Assembly: GCF_010645075.1 (NCBI RefSeq)
Contig: NZ_JAADZV010000005.1
Span: forward strand, 186,001-250,000
Direction: 5' to 3'
DNA: 64,000 bases
Source of the DNA: Flavobacterium limi
Lineage (GTDB): Bacteria; Bacteroidota; Bacteroidia; Flavobacteriales; Flavobacteriaceae
How positions within the stretch are numbered: the first letter of the stretch is position 1; every line of letters begins with the position of its first letter. The notes under the pieces are model-generated. The model saw only the letters and a program-made list of their open reading frames with translations, was not told the DNA's origin and did no database searches. Below are positions 53,259 to 62,374 of this stretch, one piece after another. The translations under genes were made by a program, and so were the position numbers.

Positions 53259-55338
53259 CTTGCTCTTGTTTTAAGTGTATAAATAATTGGTCAACAGCAT
53301 AGGGTTTAAAACTAGAACCATTGTTGTGGTTTTCGATAACAAAAACCTTATTTACATTTGGTTTTAAATAGTCATATTCCAATTCGGATAATTCTTTCTC
53401 TAATAAAGGGAATAATACAACTTGCTCTGAAATAGCCGGATAGAATTCTTTTATAATATTTTTGGAGTGGTATTTATCAAACTTCTGTAATGGACTATCT
53501 ATAAATACGGGGAATTTAATTCCGGATTCATCCACTAAGGCTTTTAGTAAAGCTGTAGCGTATAATTGTTGTTCTCCCTTAGACAAAGAATCTTTGTCAA
53601 TTATTTCATCATTTTTGTCTAATAAATCAATATCCATAACATCATCAACAACATTTACCCGAACATTGTAAATAAAGTCGTTTTTGTGCATGATTTTTTT
53701 AAGACCAAGCATGATGGATTTTTGCAACGAATATTTTTTGTCTTCTTTAATTTTTTGGATAATGGTATTAATCTTTATTAGTAGTTTTTCTGTTACCTCA
53801 AATTTCTTTTTATCAGTTTCGACTAATTTAAAATTTTTCTCGTATTCTGATAATACTTTTTTTGTTGAAGATAATCTGGTATTTAAACTATCATATTCTT
53901 CCATCAATTTTCCCTTGTCAAGAGTTAAGATAGTTATTCTATCTTCAGTTTCCGTTTTTTGTTCACGTAACTTTTTCGCCAAAGGATTGTCTTTTCTAGC
54001 CTCTGCTTGCTTGATTTGCTGAAGAATTTTAGAAAGGTAAATTCTATTATTTTTCTCTTCCTGTACAACCGAACTAAACTGGCTTGAAAAAGTACCTTTT
54101 ATATTATTGAAAACAGCCTCAAAGTTTCTAAATTGTTCTGTTGTGTAATCTAAAAGTACTTTACCAGTATTAGGCTGTTTAATTCTTTCTTTTTCTGAAA
54201 TAGTTTGTTTAAGTGCTTCCTCGACTTTAGATTTAGCTTTGCTATCTAAGTTTAAATCTTCTAATTTTTTTAATAAAATAGTCGAAAATGAGTTCAATTC
54301 TTCAACTAAAACCGCTTTATCTAAAGAATTATTGTTGGCATTTTGTTCAAAATCTAATTGCTCTTTAAGCTGTACTAATTTCTTACCTGCTATCACTAGA
54401 GGAGCAATATCCATTAGTTTTTTCAGTTTGTTTTTAATCTCGGTTGATTCTTCTTTAAAAATATCTCTTTCAGACTTCATTTTTTGAAGTTCTTCCAGAG
54501 TAATTCCATTTCCTTCACGAATTAACTTTTCCTGAATATTATCACTATTTAATCTGTGATTTGCAATTTCAAGGTCAATACTACTTCTCTTTTCCTGATT
54601 GAAATCAATTAATTTAGTTAATTCAGCTTCTGTATCAGTAAGCTCAAATAGTTTCGTTTGTTCTACCTGTGAAGCACCATTTCTACGAAGTTTAGTTAGC
54701 AAAGTCTCCAGATTCTTTTTTAAATCTTCATATTTTTTAATCCCTAATACTTCAGAATATGCCTTACTTAAATTTTTTAATTCGGCTTTGGATTTTGCTT
54801 CGGCTAATGATACTATTTTCTCAGCATCAAAAAAGAAGAATTTGGCAATTTCACGAGGTAATATAAAATCATTAATAAAAACTTCAAAACCAACTTCTTT
54901 AGTTAATTCATTTTCTAAACCATCAATTTTAATAGTTAAGTCTTCAATGTCAGTTTTAAGATTATATGATCTTTTAATTACGACTGATTTACAAGGGATA
55001 GAAGGTATTAAAATATCCTTCAATTCAATCTCAACAGAAAATACAGGATTAACTTTTCCGTTGTTCTCATAATCTGTTTTAATTTCTCTATTTAAAAGTA
55101 ATTTGATAAACTTCTCATAACCACCTGCATTTTTTATATCTTTCTTGTATTTATCTTCAACCTCGCTCATCATTTTTCCATAAAAAACCCAGATAAGAGA
55201 AGTCAAAAAAGTGGTTTTACCAAAACCATTTTTACCAGCAATAATACTAATATTTTTCGAAGCATTTGGAGCAAAAAGTATTTCATTCTCCCCTTTGTAA
55301 ATTCTGAAGTTTTGGAATTTTATTTTATTTATTTTCAT
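53242..55338 (-). CDS. dndD: DNA sulfur modification protein DndD
   Basis: 698-aa SMC/Rad50-like ATPase. Walker A GKNGFGKT is at residues 35-42, Walker B VFIDSPLQKFD near residue 612, with long coiled-coil stretches between and ABC signature LSKGEQQ just before Walker B. DndD uses ATP to help the DndCDE complex place sulfur in the DNA backbone. The start overlaps the dndC stop by 4 nt. Confidence 0.93.
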   Translation of the reverse strand: MKINKIKFQNFRIYKGENEILFAPNASKNISIIAGKNGFGKTTFLTSLIWVFYGKMMSEVEDKYKKDIKNAGGYEKFIKLLLNREIKTDYENNGKVNPVFSVEIELKDILIPSIPCKSVVIKRSYNLKTDIEDLTIKIDGLENELTKEVGFEVFINDFILPREIAKFFFFDAEKIVSLAEAKSKAELKNLSKAYSEVLGIKKYEDLKKNLETLLTKLRRNGASQVEQTKLFELTDTEAELTKLIDFNQEKRSSIDLEIANHRLNSDNIQEKLIREGNGITLEELQKMKSERDIFKEESTEIKNKLKKLMDIAPLVIAGKKLVQLKEQLDFEQNANNNSLDKAVLVEELNSFSTILLKKLEDLNLDSKAKSKVEEALKQTISEKERIKQPNTGKVLLDYTTEQFRNFEAVFNNIKGTFSSQFSSVVQEEKNNRIYLSKILQQIKQAEARKDNPLAKKLREQKTETEDRITILTLDKGKLMEEYDSLNTRLSSTKKVLSEYEKNFKLVETDKKKFEVTEKLLIKINTIIQKIKEDKKYSLQKSIMLGLKKIMHKNDFIYNVRVNVVDDVMDIDLLDKNDEIIDKDSLSKGEQQLYATALLKALVDESGIKFPVFIDSPLQKFDKYHSKNIIKEFYPAISEQVVLFPLLEKELSELEYDYLKPNVNKVFVIENHNNGSSFKPYAVDQLFIHLKQEQDVYAN

Positions 55339-56699
55339 AATCCATTCTCCTTTACAAAGCTTTCAATTCTTTTTTCGACATCATTATGAAGGCCATATTT
55401 ACTAATCATTAATGTTTTGGTTTCTTGCAGAGCAATTAAGTTATCAATTAAATGATAATATCCAGGCTCTTCTTCACATACTTCGCGCAAGATTCTGCGT
55501 TCGGTATCATCAAGTGATTTGATATTATTTGTGCTTATTTCTTTATTGTAAATTTCTTTATATAAATCACCTACAGTATGATCAAAATATCCATCTCTAT
55601 TCCAGGTTACTTGTATAGCAATAAGCTCCTGGTTGTTTATTAATGTTACATGCGGTCTTTCTATTTGAATTCCTTTTTGAACTAACAATAAGTCTTTTAA
55701 AATTTGGTATCTATACTCCCAAGTATATGTCCCATTATTTGTTCCATCATCACGAACAGCAACTTGATTGTTTCTTCTTACATCCATTCTGTTTTCAGAA
55801 ATGTTCCTGCCTTCAACTAATCTATTTCTAAAAGCGAGTAAAGGCTTCATCCAGTTTTGACCGTTATCAACCAATGCAGTCATTGATTTATCATTTTTAA
55901 CTACTGTACAGGTCCAACATCCAAATCTACTTTGACCACATGAACTATGTTCTCTATTAACAACTACAGTTGGGCATTCATAATCATCGGCACTAGCATC
56001 AGCATAAATCTTAAATAAAATGGAGTTATCAAATCCCCATGGAGATTTGACTGCATTTATTATATACCATATTTCTTCCAGCATCAAATCTCTAATCGGA
56101 GGATAAACGTAGGTATTGGCGGTGCTATTATGTTTAGATAATCTATTTCCTGTTACTTCATGTTTTTTCATTGAGCGTTCCCGGGCAGCACTTTCTTCAT
56201 ACCGTGTTCCAAGCAGAACTATTGCTTCTCCTTTTTCATCTATTTGTTCTAATAAAAAACTTGATGTAGGTCTTATCTTAAGTTTATCTGTACACCACCT
56301 AAAGGCATTATTTGGAACAGGATATCCTTTGCCTATAACATTTATCCAGAAAGTTTCTTCTAACTTTGGTACTGTTTTCTTTACAAATATTGGCAGGTTT
56401 TGATTTCTGGCTTCTTCGCTAATTTTTGAAAGAACATCGTCAACATAATTAGAGATGATTGGATTTTCCACCATCGTGTCGTTGCAAACAACATAAACAG
56501 GTCTTTTTAACTGAAATGGAAAAGGAAGATTTTCTCGGATTCTTAGTAATGCAATCCACACAAGCGTAAGTAGTACTGTTGAATCTTTTCCTCCGCTAAA
56601 CCCAATAATCCAAGGTCTATCCGATTGATCAGCATATGCATATTGATCAATTATTTCATCTATTACAGCCTCAATTCTTTTACTTTTTATAGGAGTCAT
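55335..56699 (-). CDS. dndC: DNA phosphorothioation protein DndC (PAPS reductase-like)
   Basis: 454-aa member of the adenine-nucleotide alpha-hydrolase/PAPS reductase group. The P-loop SGGKDS is at residues 35-40. Cys136 in FRWCTDKLK together with Cys261 and Cys264 in SRFGCWTC (and probably Cys254) provides likely ligands of the 4Fe-4S cluster used in sulfur transfer. DndC activates the phosphate and delivers sulfur with DndA or IscS. No cysteine desulfurase (dndA) lies in the window, so a host IscS/SufS must serve. It is the first gene of the dndC-D-E-HsdR_N/NACHT operon. Confidence 0.95.
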   Translation of the reverse strand: MTPIKSKRIEAVIDEIIDQYAYADQSDRPWIIGFSGGKDSTVLLTLVWIALLRIRENLPFPFQLKRPVYVVCNDTMVENPIISNYVDDVLSKISEEARNQNLPIFVKKTVPKLEETFWINVIGKGYPVPNNAFRWCTDKLKIRPTSSFLLEQIDEKGEAIVLLGTRYEESAARERSMKKHEVTGNRLSKHNSTANTYVYPPIRDLMLEEIWYIINAVKSPWGFDNSILFKIYADASADDYECPTVVVNREHSSCGQSRFGCWTCTVVKNDKSMTALVDNGQNWMKPLLAFRNRLVEGRNISENRMDVRRNNQVAVRDDGTNNGTYTWEYRYQILKDLLLVQKGIQIERPHVTLINNQELIAIQVTWNRDGYFDHTVGDLYKEIYNKEISTNNIKSLDDTERRILREVCEEEPGYYHLIDNLIALQETKTLMISKYGLHNDVEKRIESFVKENGL

Positions 56700-57149
56700 C
56701 GTTATTATCTAATTGTCTTTAAATTTAAAAAAAAAATAAAGTATTACTGCGCAAATTTAGACTTAATATAAACAAATTTACACTATTGTTTTATTTTTAT
56801 TTAGATCCACCAATCACTACAATTCCTAGTATTTTCTAACTTTCTATATTTCTGAATGTTAAAAACTCACTTAATGAAAATAAAGTTTCACAGTTTAAGC
56901 TCTTGTTATAAGTAGTATTCTAGGCTTTGAATTTTAAACCTGAAAACAAGTAATTTTACTTATAGCAATTAATTTTAAAAGGACTAATTTGCCCTTTTTA
57001 ATTTACAATTATGGAAAACCGTAAAATAATATAAAACCGTTTTTATATGTTTGGCTACAGAGCTATCTAGGAGAGATCAAAACTATGAAGCAATTAAATA
57101 TTTTGCAAATTATTAATATCTAACAATCAAATTATTTTTTTTAAGATTT
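56700..57149. other. 450-bp AT-rich region between dndC and the AbiC-like gene
   Basis: Divergent promoter region without a visible gene. It carries the two CAAATTTA copies upstream of dndC (below) and a direct repeat AAAACCGT (about 57016 and 57038) on the side of the downstream gene. Otherwise I see nothing in it. Confidence 0.5.
56752..56780 (-). promoter_or_regulatory. Two candidate -7 elements upstream of dndC
   Basis: CAAATTTA occurs at 56752-56759 and 56773-56780, exactly 21 bp apart. On the minus strand each reads TAAATTTG, matching the Bacteroidota -7 consensus TAnnTTTG. The nearer lies 53 bp upstream of the dndC ATG. They may be tandem promoters or, given the 21-bp phase, also regulator sites. 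Confidence 0.4.
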
Positions 57150-58250
57150 ATGAATAAAAACAATGACACCTTCAAACCATCCAATGACCGAATAGTCTGG
57201 ATATTTCTAATTATTGCTCTCTTATTAGTTTTATTTTCATTTTTTGCCCCTTGGTTGTTTGTAGCAGAAGCAAAGAATAAGGATTTAAATTTTACCGCTA
57301 CAGGAAATATAGGAGATACTATTGGAGGTTTAATGAATCCATTTGTAGCTATAGCCGGGATTTTAGTGACTTTCCTTGCTTTCTATATTCAGTTTTCTTT
57401 CAACAAATTTCAAATTAATTTATTTAAGCATCAATGGGATGATACTCAAGAGAAATATGAAAAAGATAAATTTGAAAATCAGTTCTATGAAATGCTCAGA
57501 TTACATAAAGAAAATGTCAACGACCTTACATTAACTACAAAAAAAATTATAGTTCACTCACAGGATAATACAGAAATTGTAGAAAATACTTTTTCCGGTC
57601 GGAGAGTCTTTGAATATATAATAAATGAAATGGAGCTTATTCTTATTGTAGCAATAGCTAGTTTCAAAGATGAAGGATTAAGTGATAAAAAATTAATTAA
57701 TGAGGCATATGGAGTATTGTTTCATGGTCTGCATAGTTTTGATTTAGGAAAGCATAAGTTTTTTGAAAATTTAAAGATCTTACAGATAAATATTGATACA
57801 CTGAATTATGAGAACTTTAATAAATCATTAAGTGAGATATCTGGAGAAAAAGTATCTATTGCACATAAAATAGATTATCCAATTTTTAAGGGATATTCAT
57901 CTCAATTAGGACATTACTACAGACATCTATACCAAACAGTAAAATTTGTAGTTTCACAATCTGAGGACAGAGTGACGTATGAAGAAAAAAGGAATTTATT
58001 AAGAATTTTACGTGCTCAGATGTCTGATATTGAGCAAGCTTTATTGTTTTACAACTGGTATTCCGGATTTGGAAAACAATGGGAGGATGAAACTAATAAG
58101 TACTTTACTGATTATAGAATGATACATAACTTGTATGATGATTTACTCCACTTAGGAATTAAGTTAGAGGATATTTTCAATTTCACTTCAGGCTATAGAA
58201 AAGAAAAGGACAGGGAAAATGACTCTTTATTTCAATCTCAGGATTGGTAA
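57150..58250 (+). CDS. Putative phage abortive infection protein (AbiC-like)
   Basis: 366-aa membrane-anchored protein. Two membrane helices lie near the N-terminus (VWIFLIIALLLVLFSFFAPW, residues 19-38, and LMNPFVAIAGILVTFLAFYIQF, about 60-82), then a soluble helical domain starting FENQFYEMLRLHKENVNDL and containing FSGRRVFEYIINEMELI. This is the layout of the putative phage-exclusion (putAbiC) family. It is a single gene after the dnd locus. Anti-phage action is from family knowledge only. Confidence 0.8.
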   Translation: MNKNNDTFKPSNDRIVWIFLIIALLLVLFSFFAPWLFVAEAKNKDLNFTATGNIGDTIGGLMNPFVAIAGILVTFLAFYIQFSFNKFQINLFKHQWDDTQEKYEKDKFENQFYEMLRLHKENVNDLTLTTKKIIVHSQDNTEIVENTFSGRRVFEYIINEMELILIVAIASFKDEGLSDKKLINEAYGVLFHGLHSFDLGKHKFFENLKILQINIDTLNYENFNKSLSEISGEKVSIAHKIDYPIFKGYSSQLGHYYRHLYQTVKFVVSQSEDRVTYEEKRNLLRILRAQMSDIEQALLFYNWYSGFGKQWEDETNKYFTDYRMIHNLYDDLLHLGIKLEDIFNFTSGYRKEKDRENDSLFQSQDW

Positions 58251-58395
58251 GGGTACTATGATTGATATCGGATATTTCTAAATTTTTCTGGTTATTGAAT
58301 ACGAACTTTTTTTAGGATAAAATATTGGCTATAATAATTTGCAAAACATAAAAGGTTTAGAGTTGTAATTACATGGCTTTAAAAATAGAACATAA

Positions 58396-59628
58396 ATGGA
58401 TACCAGCAATGTACGTAAATTACTCTCCCTAAATAATTCCTACCAAAACTGGATTATTGAGGATGCGAAAATAAAGTTTTCAAAATCAAAAGTATTATTA
58501 GAGAACTTTTATAATATTTACAAAAAAGAAATCGATAAACTGCCCTATAGGTTAAATTTACTTGATGATTTATCTACTAATGAAAATGCACATAGCAAGT
58601 TTTTAATTCGGCTTTTGCAATACCAGCCTGCACTTATAGATTTTTTACAATTTATCAATAGCAATAATAAGCATCTCTTTTCTTTTAATATTGATGATAT
58701 TAAAAAACCGATATTAACTTATGAAAAAATGAGAATTGATGGACTAATTAGAGAAAATAGTAAGTATGCAATTATTATAGAAAATAAAATACATAATGCA
58801 GTTGAGCAAAAACATCAGATTGGCAGGTATATTGAAAAATGTAAGACTTTAGGATTTAAAATTGAACAAATATTTGTCCTCTATTTAACAAGAACTGAAG
58901 GAGATCATCATTCTGAACAAACTTGGGGGGACAAGTATGAATTAGTAGATTTTCAGACAAGATATTCTAAAATATCATATAAATCAAATATACTTCCCTG
59001 GCTAGAAAGTTATTCAGAAGTTTTGTCACCAAAGGAAGAATTAATAAAAAGTGCTGTTGTACAGTATATAGACCATCTAAAACATTTTTTCAATAAAAAA
59101 GAAATATATAAAAATATGAACTTAGAACTTCAAAATTTTTTAGCTACAGAATTAGGTTTTAGTATCGATAATGCGGAAAACATTGAAATAGTTGACCAGA
59201 AAATTAATGAAATTAATAAATTAAAAGAACAACTGGAAGAGTTGGAAAAGGATTCAAAGATTAAGTTGTTTAAAGAATGGGAAAGCAATTTAGCTGTACG
59301 TTTTGATTTTGAAGAAAAACAAATATTTAATCAGTCTAAAGATTCATTCATAAAAACAGGCGTGAATTTGTTTTATAATGGGCGGCCTTTTTCCGTTTTA
59401 ATAGAACATAATTTTAATTCTACATATTTTGGATTTGGAAGACATTTTGCAAGTCAGGCTCTAGACCCTGAAATACATGATTTTTTAGAATCTATAATAA
59501 AAAAAGAATCATTGCAAGCAGAAGTGCCATGGTGGTATGGTTGGAAGCATACAACATTTAATGATGGATATTTGGAGTTAGAAAATTTATTAAAATTAGT
59601 ATTGGAAAAAATTAATTTAATAAAATGA
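58396..59628 (+). CDS. PD-(D/E)XK nuclease superfamily protein
   Basis: 410-aa protein with a visible nuclease core: TNENAHSKFL (Glu63 and His66), then MRIDGLIR (Asp115) and YAIIIENKIH (Glu129, Lys131), followed by a Gln pair in EQKHQIGRY. This is the PDDEXK_4 arrangement. A coiled coil lies around residues 265-300 (EINKLKEQLEELEKDSK). Such genes are frequent solitary members of defence islands. No methylase partner is adjacent. Confidence 0.82.
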   Translation: MDTSNVRKLLSLNNSYQNWIIEDAKIKFSKSKVLLENFYNIYKKEIDKLPYRLNLLDDLSTNENAHSKFLIRLLQYQPALIDFLQFINSNNKHLFSFNIDDIKKPILTYEKMRIDGLIRENSKYAIIIENKIHNAVEQKHQIGRYIEKCKTLGFKIEQIFVLYLTRTEGDHHSEQTWGDKYELVDFQTRYSKISYKSNILPWLESYSEVLSPKEELIKSAVVQYIDHLKHFFNKKEIYKNMNLELQNFLATELGFSIDNAENIEIVDQKINEINKLKEQLEELEKDSKIKLFKEWESNLAVRFDFEEKQIFNQSKDSFIKTGVNLFYNGRPFSVLIEHNFNSTYFGFGRHFASQALDPEIHDFLESIIKKESLQAEVPWWYGWKHTTFNDGYLELENLLKLVLEKINLIK

Positions 59629-59763
59629 ATCTAACGGATTTTATCTTGCCATAATAAAATTTGGCATGTTGATTTATAGTATAGTAACAAAATCAATATG
59701 AATTTCTATATTAATAAATATTTTGAAAATGTTTTATAGAAAGTATAAACTAATTAAATTAGA

Positions 59764-60927
59764 ATGACACCATCAGAAAAATATGTAGCTGAATTATGCG
59801 AAAAATCTTTTTTGCCATTTTGGAGCTTCGCTAATCCAATTGGAAAAAAAGGCAAGGAACTCTGTGATGTTTTAGTTGTTTGTGGAAATATTATAGTTAT
59901 AATTTCCGTTAAGGATATTAGGGTCTCTGAAAATAACGATGCATTAGTTCAATATGAAAGATGGGTGAAAAAGGCAATACATGATTCTATTGACCAAATA
60001 CATGGAGCAGAACGGTATCTAAATGGAGTAGACGAAGTATTACTCAAAAATAAAAGAACTAATGTGAAACTTCCGGATAAAAAAAATAGAGAAATACATA
60101 GAATCGCTATTGCATTTGGAAGTCCAGCAAACTTTCCCTTACCAACTGGCGAATTTGACAAAGGCTATGTTCATGTATTTGATGAGACATCAACTTCAAC
60201 AATCATAACTGAATTAGATACCATTGTAGATTTTACCAATTATTTGACTGCAAAGAGAAAATTTGTTGCGAATAAAACTTTGTTAATGGCAAATGAAGTC
60301 GATTTTTTAGCATATTATATTCAGACAGGCTTAGAGGATGATATCCCTTCAAATGCAGTAATTTCAGGAGAAAATCTTTGGGACGATTACATTAATAGTA
60401 ATGAATATGCTAAGTGGCAGGATGATGTTAGAGTGAGCTATATCTGGGATGATATGATACATCATGTTCATAATTATCATATAGCAGATTCTACCTCTAA
60501 CGAAAAGAGAGATGAAATAGAAGAAGCTATTAGGGCAATTAATTTTGAGCCACGAATAAATAGAATTGAACTCGGAAGTGTTTTAAATAATGCAATTGAA
60601 AGAAAGCTAAAAGCTAGAATACTTAAACCTATTAATAATGCGGAACATGCTTATGTCTTTATGCCATTAACGGATAAGAATTGGAAAGAAAAGCAAGCAG
60701 AATTAGAATTAAGATGTACAGTTGCTAGATATGAAAACCCAACAGCGAAGAAAATTATTGGAATTTCCATTGGAAGCAATTCTGATGGCGATAGCTGTTT
60801 TGATATTTGTTCTCTTTATATCCCCGAGATAGATGAAGATTTTATACGCGAAGTGATGGAAATAAAAAAAGAACTAGGTTATTTTACTAATACAATTGTT
60901 TCCAATAGCGTGGATTTTCGTAAATAA
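59764..60927 (+). CDS. Unassigned protein with nuclease-like N-terminus
   Basis: 387 aa. The first 60 residues (KYVAELCEKSFLPFWSFANP, then KELCDVLVVCGNIIVIISVKD) follow the strand pattern of NERD or PD-(D/E)xK-like domains, with Asp35 and Lys50 but Ser in place of the usual acidic residue. The remainder is not recognised. It follows another nuclease-like gene after a 135-bp gap and ends in a hairpin. Might be a degenerate or divergent nuclease. Confidence 0.55.
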   Translation: MTPSEKYVAELCEKSFLPFWSFANPIGKKGKELCDVLVVCGNIIVIISVKDIRVSENNDALVQYERWVKKAIHDSIDQIHGAERYLNGVDEVLLKNKRTNVKLPDKKNREIHRIAIAFGSPANFPLPTGEFDKGYVHVFDETSTSTIITELDTIVDFTNYLTAKRKFVANKTLLMANEVDFLAYYIQTGLEDDIPSNAVISGENLWDDYINSNEYAKWQDDVRVSYIWDDMIHHVHNYHIADSTSNEKRDEIEEAIRAINFEPRINRIELGSVLNNAIERKLKARILKPINNAEHAYVFMPLTDKNWKEKQAELELRCTVARYENPTAKKIIGISIGSNSDGDSCFDICSLYIPEIDEDFIREVMEIKKELGYFTNTIVSNSVDFRK

Positions 60928-61050
60928 AATATATTGCATCATTATGTTTCGCTCTGATAGAGCATAATGAATATAACAGTAAGATTTTAGAAGATAAAGA
61001 ATAGGGGTACAGTTTCCTTTTTAATGATCAGGGAGAATTTCTTTCTAATT

Positions 61051-61080
61051 AAAAAAAACTTAGTTTATTCAGAAACTAAG
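61051..61080 (-). terminator. Minus-strand terminator without a visible gene
   Basis: CTTAGTTT (61059-61066) pairs with AAACTAAG (61073-61080) around a 6-nt loop. On the minus strand the stem runs into eight T's (the A-run at 61051-61058). No minus-strand gene lies to its right within the window. Confidence 0.55.
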
Positions 61081-61258
61081 CCTGTCTAATAAAGTTTAAA
61101 TGATTGACTTTTAGAAAGTAAATATGTTGTTTTGTGAAATAAAATAGATGCTTTGTTCCATATTTGTACCATTGCGATGTAATTTATTGATAATCAGGTA
61201 TTGTTATTTTTGAAGAAGTAAAATAAGTATTAAAGTTTTTAGTACTAACTATTAAGAG

Positions 61259-61287
61259 AACCGGATCAGAAATGATCCGGTTTTTTT
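61259..61287 (+). terminator. Terminator before the 274-aa gene
   Basis: AACCGGATCA (61259-61268) and TGATCCGGTT (61273-61282) pair around a GAAA loop, followed by a T-run. It is nearly identical to the hairpin at 62251-62282 on the other side of the next gene. Confidence 0.75.
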
Positions 61288-61403
61288 GTTGCAATAATTA
61301 AAGAAAGGTTTCTTGTGTCAATTCTTTTAATTTTTATATTTATAAGAAATTACTTTTTTTTTGATAATTCTAAAGTTTAATAAAGATTTAAAATACATAT
61401 GAT

Positions 61404-62228
61404 ATGAAAATCACTGAGATTAATGCCACAGCTAAAGCTAAAAACAAAATAAAAAATATAGCTAAAAATCATAATCTTAATTATGATTTAGTTTATTTTA
61501 TTTTTTGCTTTCAATGGAATTATGATGGAGTTGAAGGAAGATGGGTTGATGAGGTTGATGAGGATGAAGAATATAAAAACCGATACAAATTTATTTATGA
61601 GAGTTTAAAATTAACTGAGGAAAACCTTGATAAAAAACAAGTTGTAGATCAAATTTACAATCAGCTAAAAAAAATAGATCATGCAGTACTAAATAAAAAC
61701 TTTAGATTCGGGGCAACGCATAGTAATTATTGCTTGGTTTCTGAATATGCTTCATTCTACTATTTGTCGAATGCAACAAAAGCAAATTTAGATACTTTGG
61801 AATGGAGATCAGAAGAGCTAAAAAAAGAAGATATAGTTATGCAGTTGTTTCTAAAGATATTTAGAGGAGGTTCGGTCGATAGGTACAGTCTGGAATATTT
61901 ATATGCAGATTTGGTGATAAATTTGCCTTACGAGAATCAAATAATAAAAGGTGATGACTGGATAGATCATTTTGTGAAATCAGTAAGTGAAAACAGAGAA
62001 AAAACAACGCTTACCGGATTAATCAATATAATAAAAGGTTTCTGTAAAGGAAATAAATATTTTTTAAAGACTGTTCTTGAAGCGTTATCTTATTCTAATA
62101 AACTAAAGGTTGAAAATCATGCTGTAAATGATATTTTTTTACCGGATTTTAGAAATAAATTATCTCCTCATTTTAATTCTAATGAATGGACGTATCCTTT
62201 GCGATTTTGGAATCTATCAAATAAATAA
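61404..62228 (+). CDS. Unrecognised 274-aa protein
   Basis: Soluble, helical, Asn/Lys/Glu-rich protein (MKITEINATAKAKNKIKNIA, then FCFQWNYDGVEGRWVDEVDEDEEYKNRYKF). No signal peptide, membrane helix or known catalytic motif is visible. It is flanked by near-identical terminators and precedes the chromosomal corA gene. Its AT-rich composition is like the defence island. Function unknown. Confidence 0.7.
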   Translation: MKITEINATAKAKNKIKNIAKNHNLNYDLVYFIFCFQWNYDGVEGRWVDEVDEDEEYKNRYKFIYESLKLTEENLDKKQVVDQIYNQLKKIDHAVLNKNFRFGATHSNYCLVSEYASFYYLSNATKANLDTLEWRSEELKKEDIVMQLFLKIFRGGSVDRYSLEYLYADLVINLPYENQIIKGDDWIDHFVKSVSENREKTTLTGLINIIKGFCKGNKYFLKTVLEALSYSNKLKVENHAVNDIFLPDFRNKLSPHFNSNEWTYPLRFWNLSNK

Positions 62229-62250
62229 AAATATCATTCAATGTTCTATA

Positions 62251-62282
62251 AAAACCGGGTCATAAATGATCCGGTTTTTTTT
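62251..62282 (+). terminator. Terminator after the 274-aa gene
   Basis: AAAACCGGGTCA (62251-62262) pairs with TGATCCGGTTTT (62267-62278), with one G-T pair and a TAAA loop, followed by T's. Same design as the terminator at 61259. Confidence 0.78.
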
Positions 62283-62374
62283 GAATTACTAACAATATCT
62301 TCATATCAAAACTGATAATTGTCATTTCCTATCCCGATTCTTTTTCGTAATATTACTATTGTAAATTTTTTTGA

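Larger units (their letters stand above)
60928..61403. other. 476-bp non-coding region at the probable edge of the mobile element
   Basis: No gene is visible. It has a stem-loop just after the preceding stop (CATTAT/ATAATG with an inner GCTCT/AGAGC, 60940-60969), a minus-strand-oriented terminator (61051-61080), and a plus-strand terminator (61259-61287). The right attachment site of the ICE may lie here or beyond 62228; no direct-repeat partner can be checked because the left end is outside the window. Confidence 0.45.

Noticed and set aside
61259..62282. Terminator pair as the attR/attL direct repeat of the ICE
   Set aside because: The shared sequence is just the stem-loop core, which is palindromic, and the left end of the element lies far outside; the evidence is too weak.
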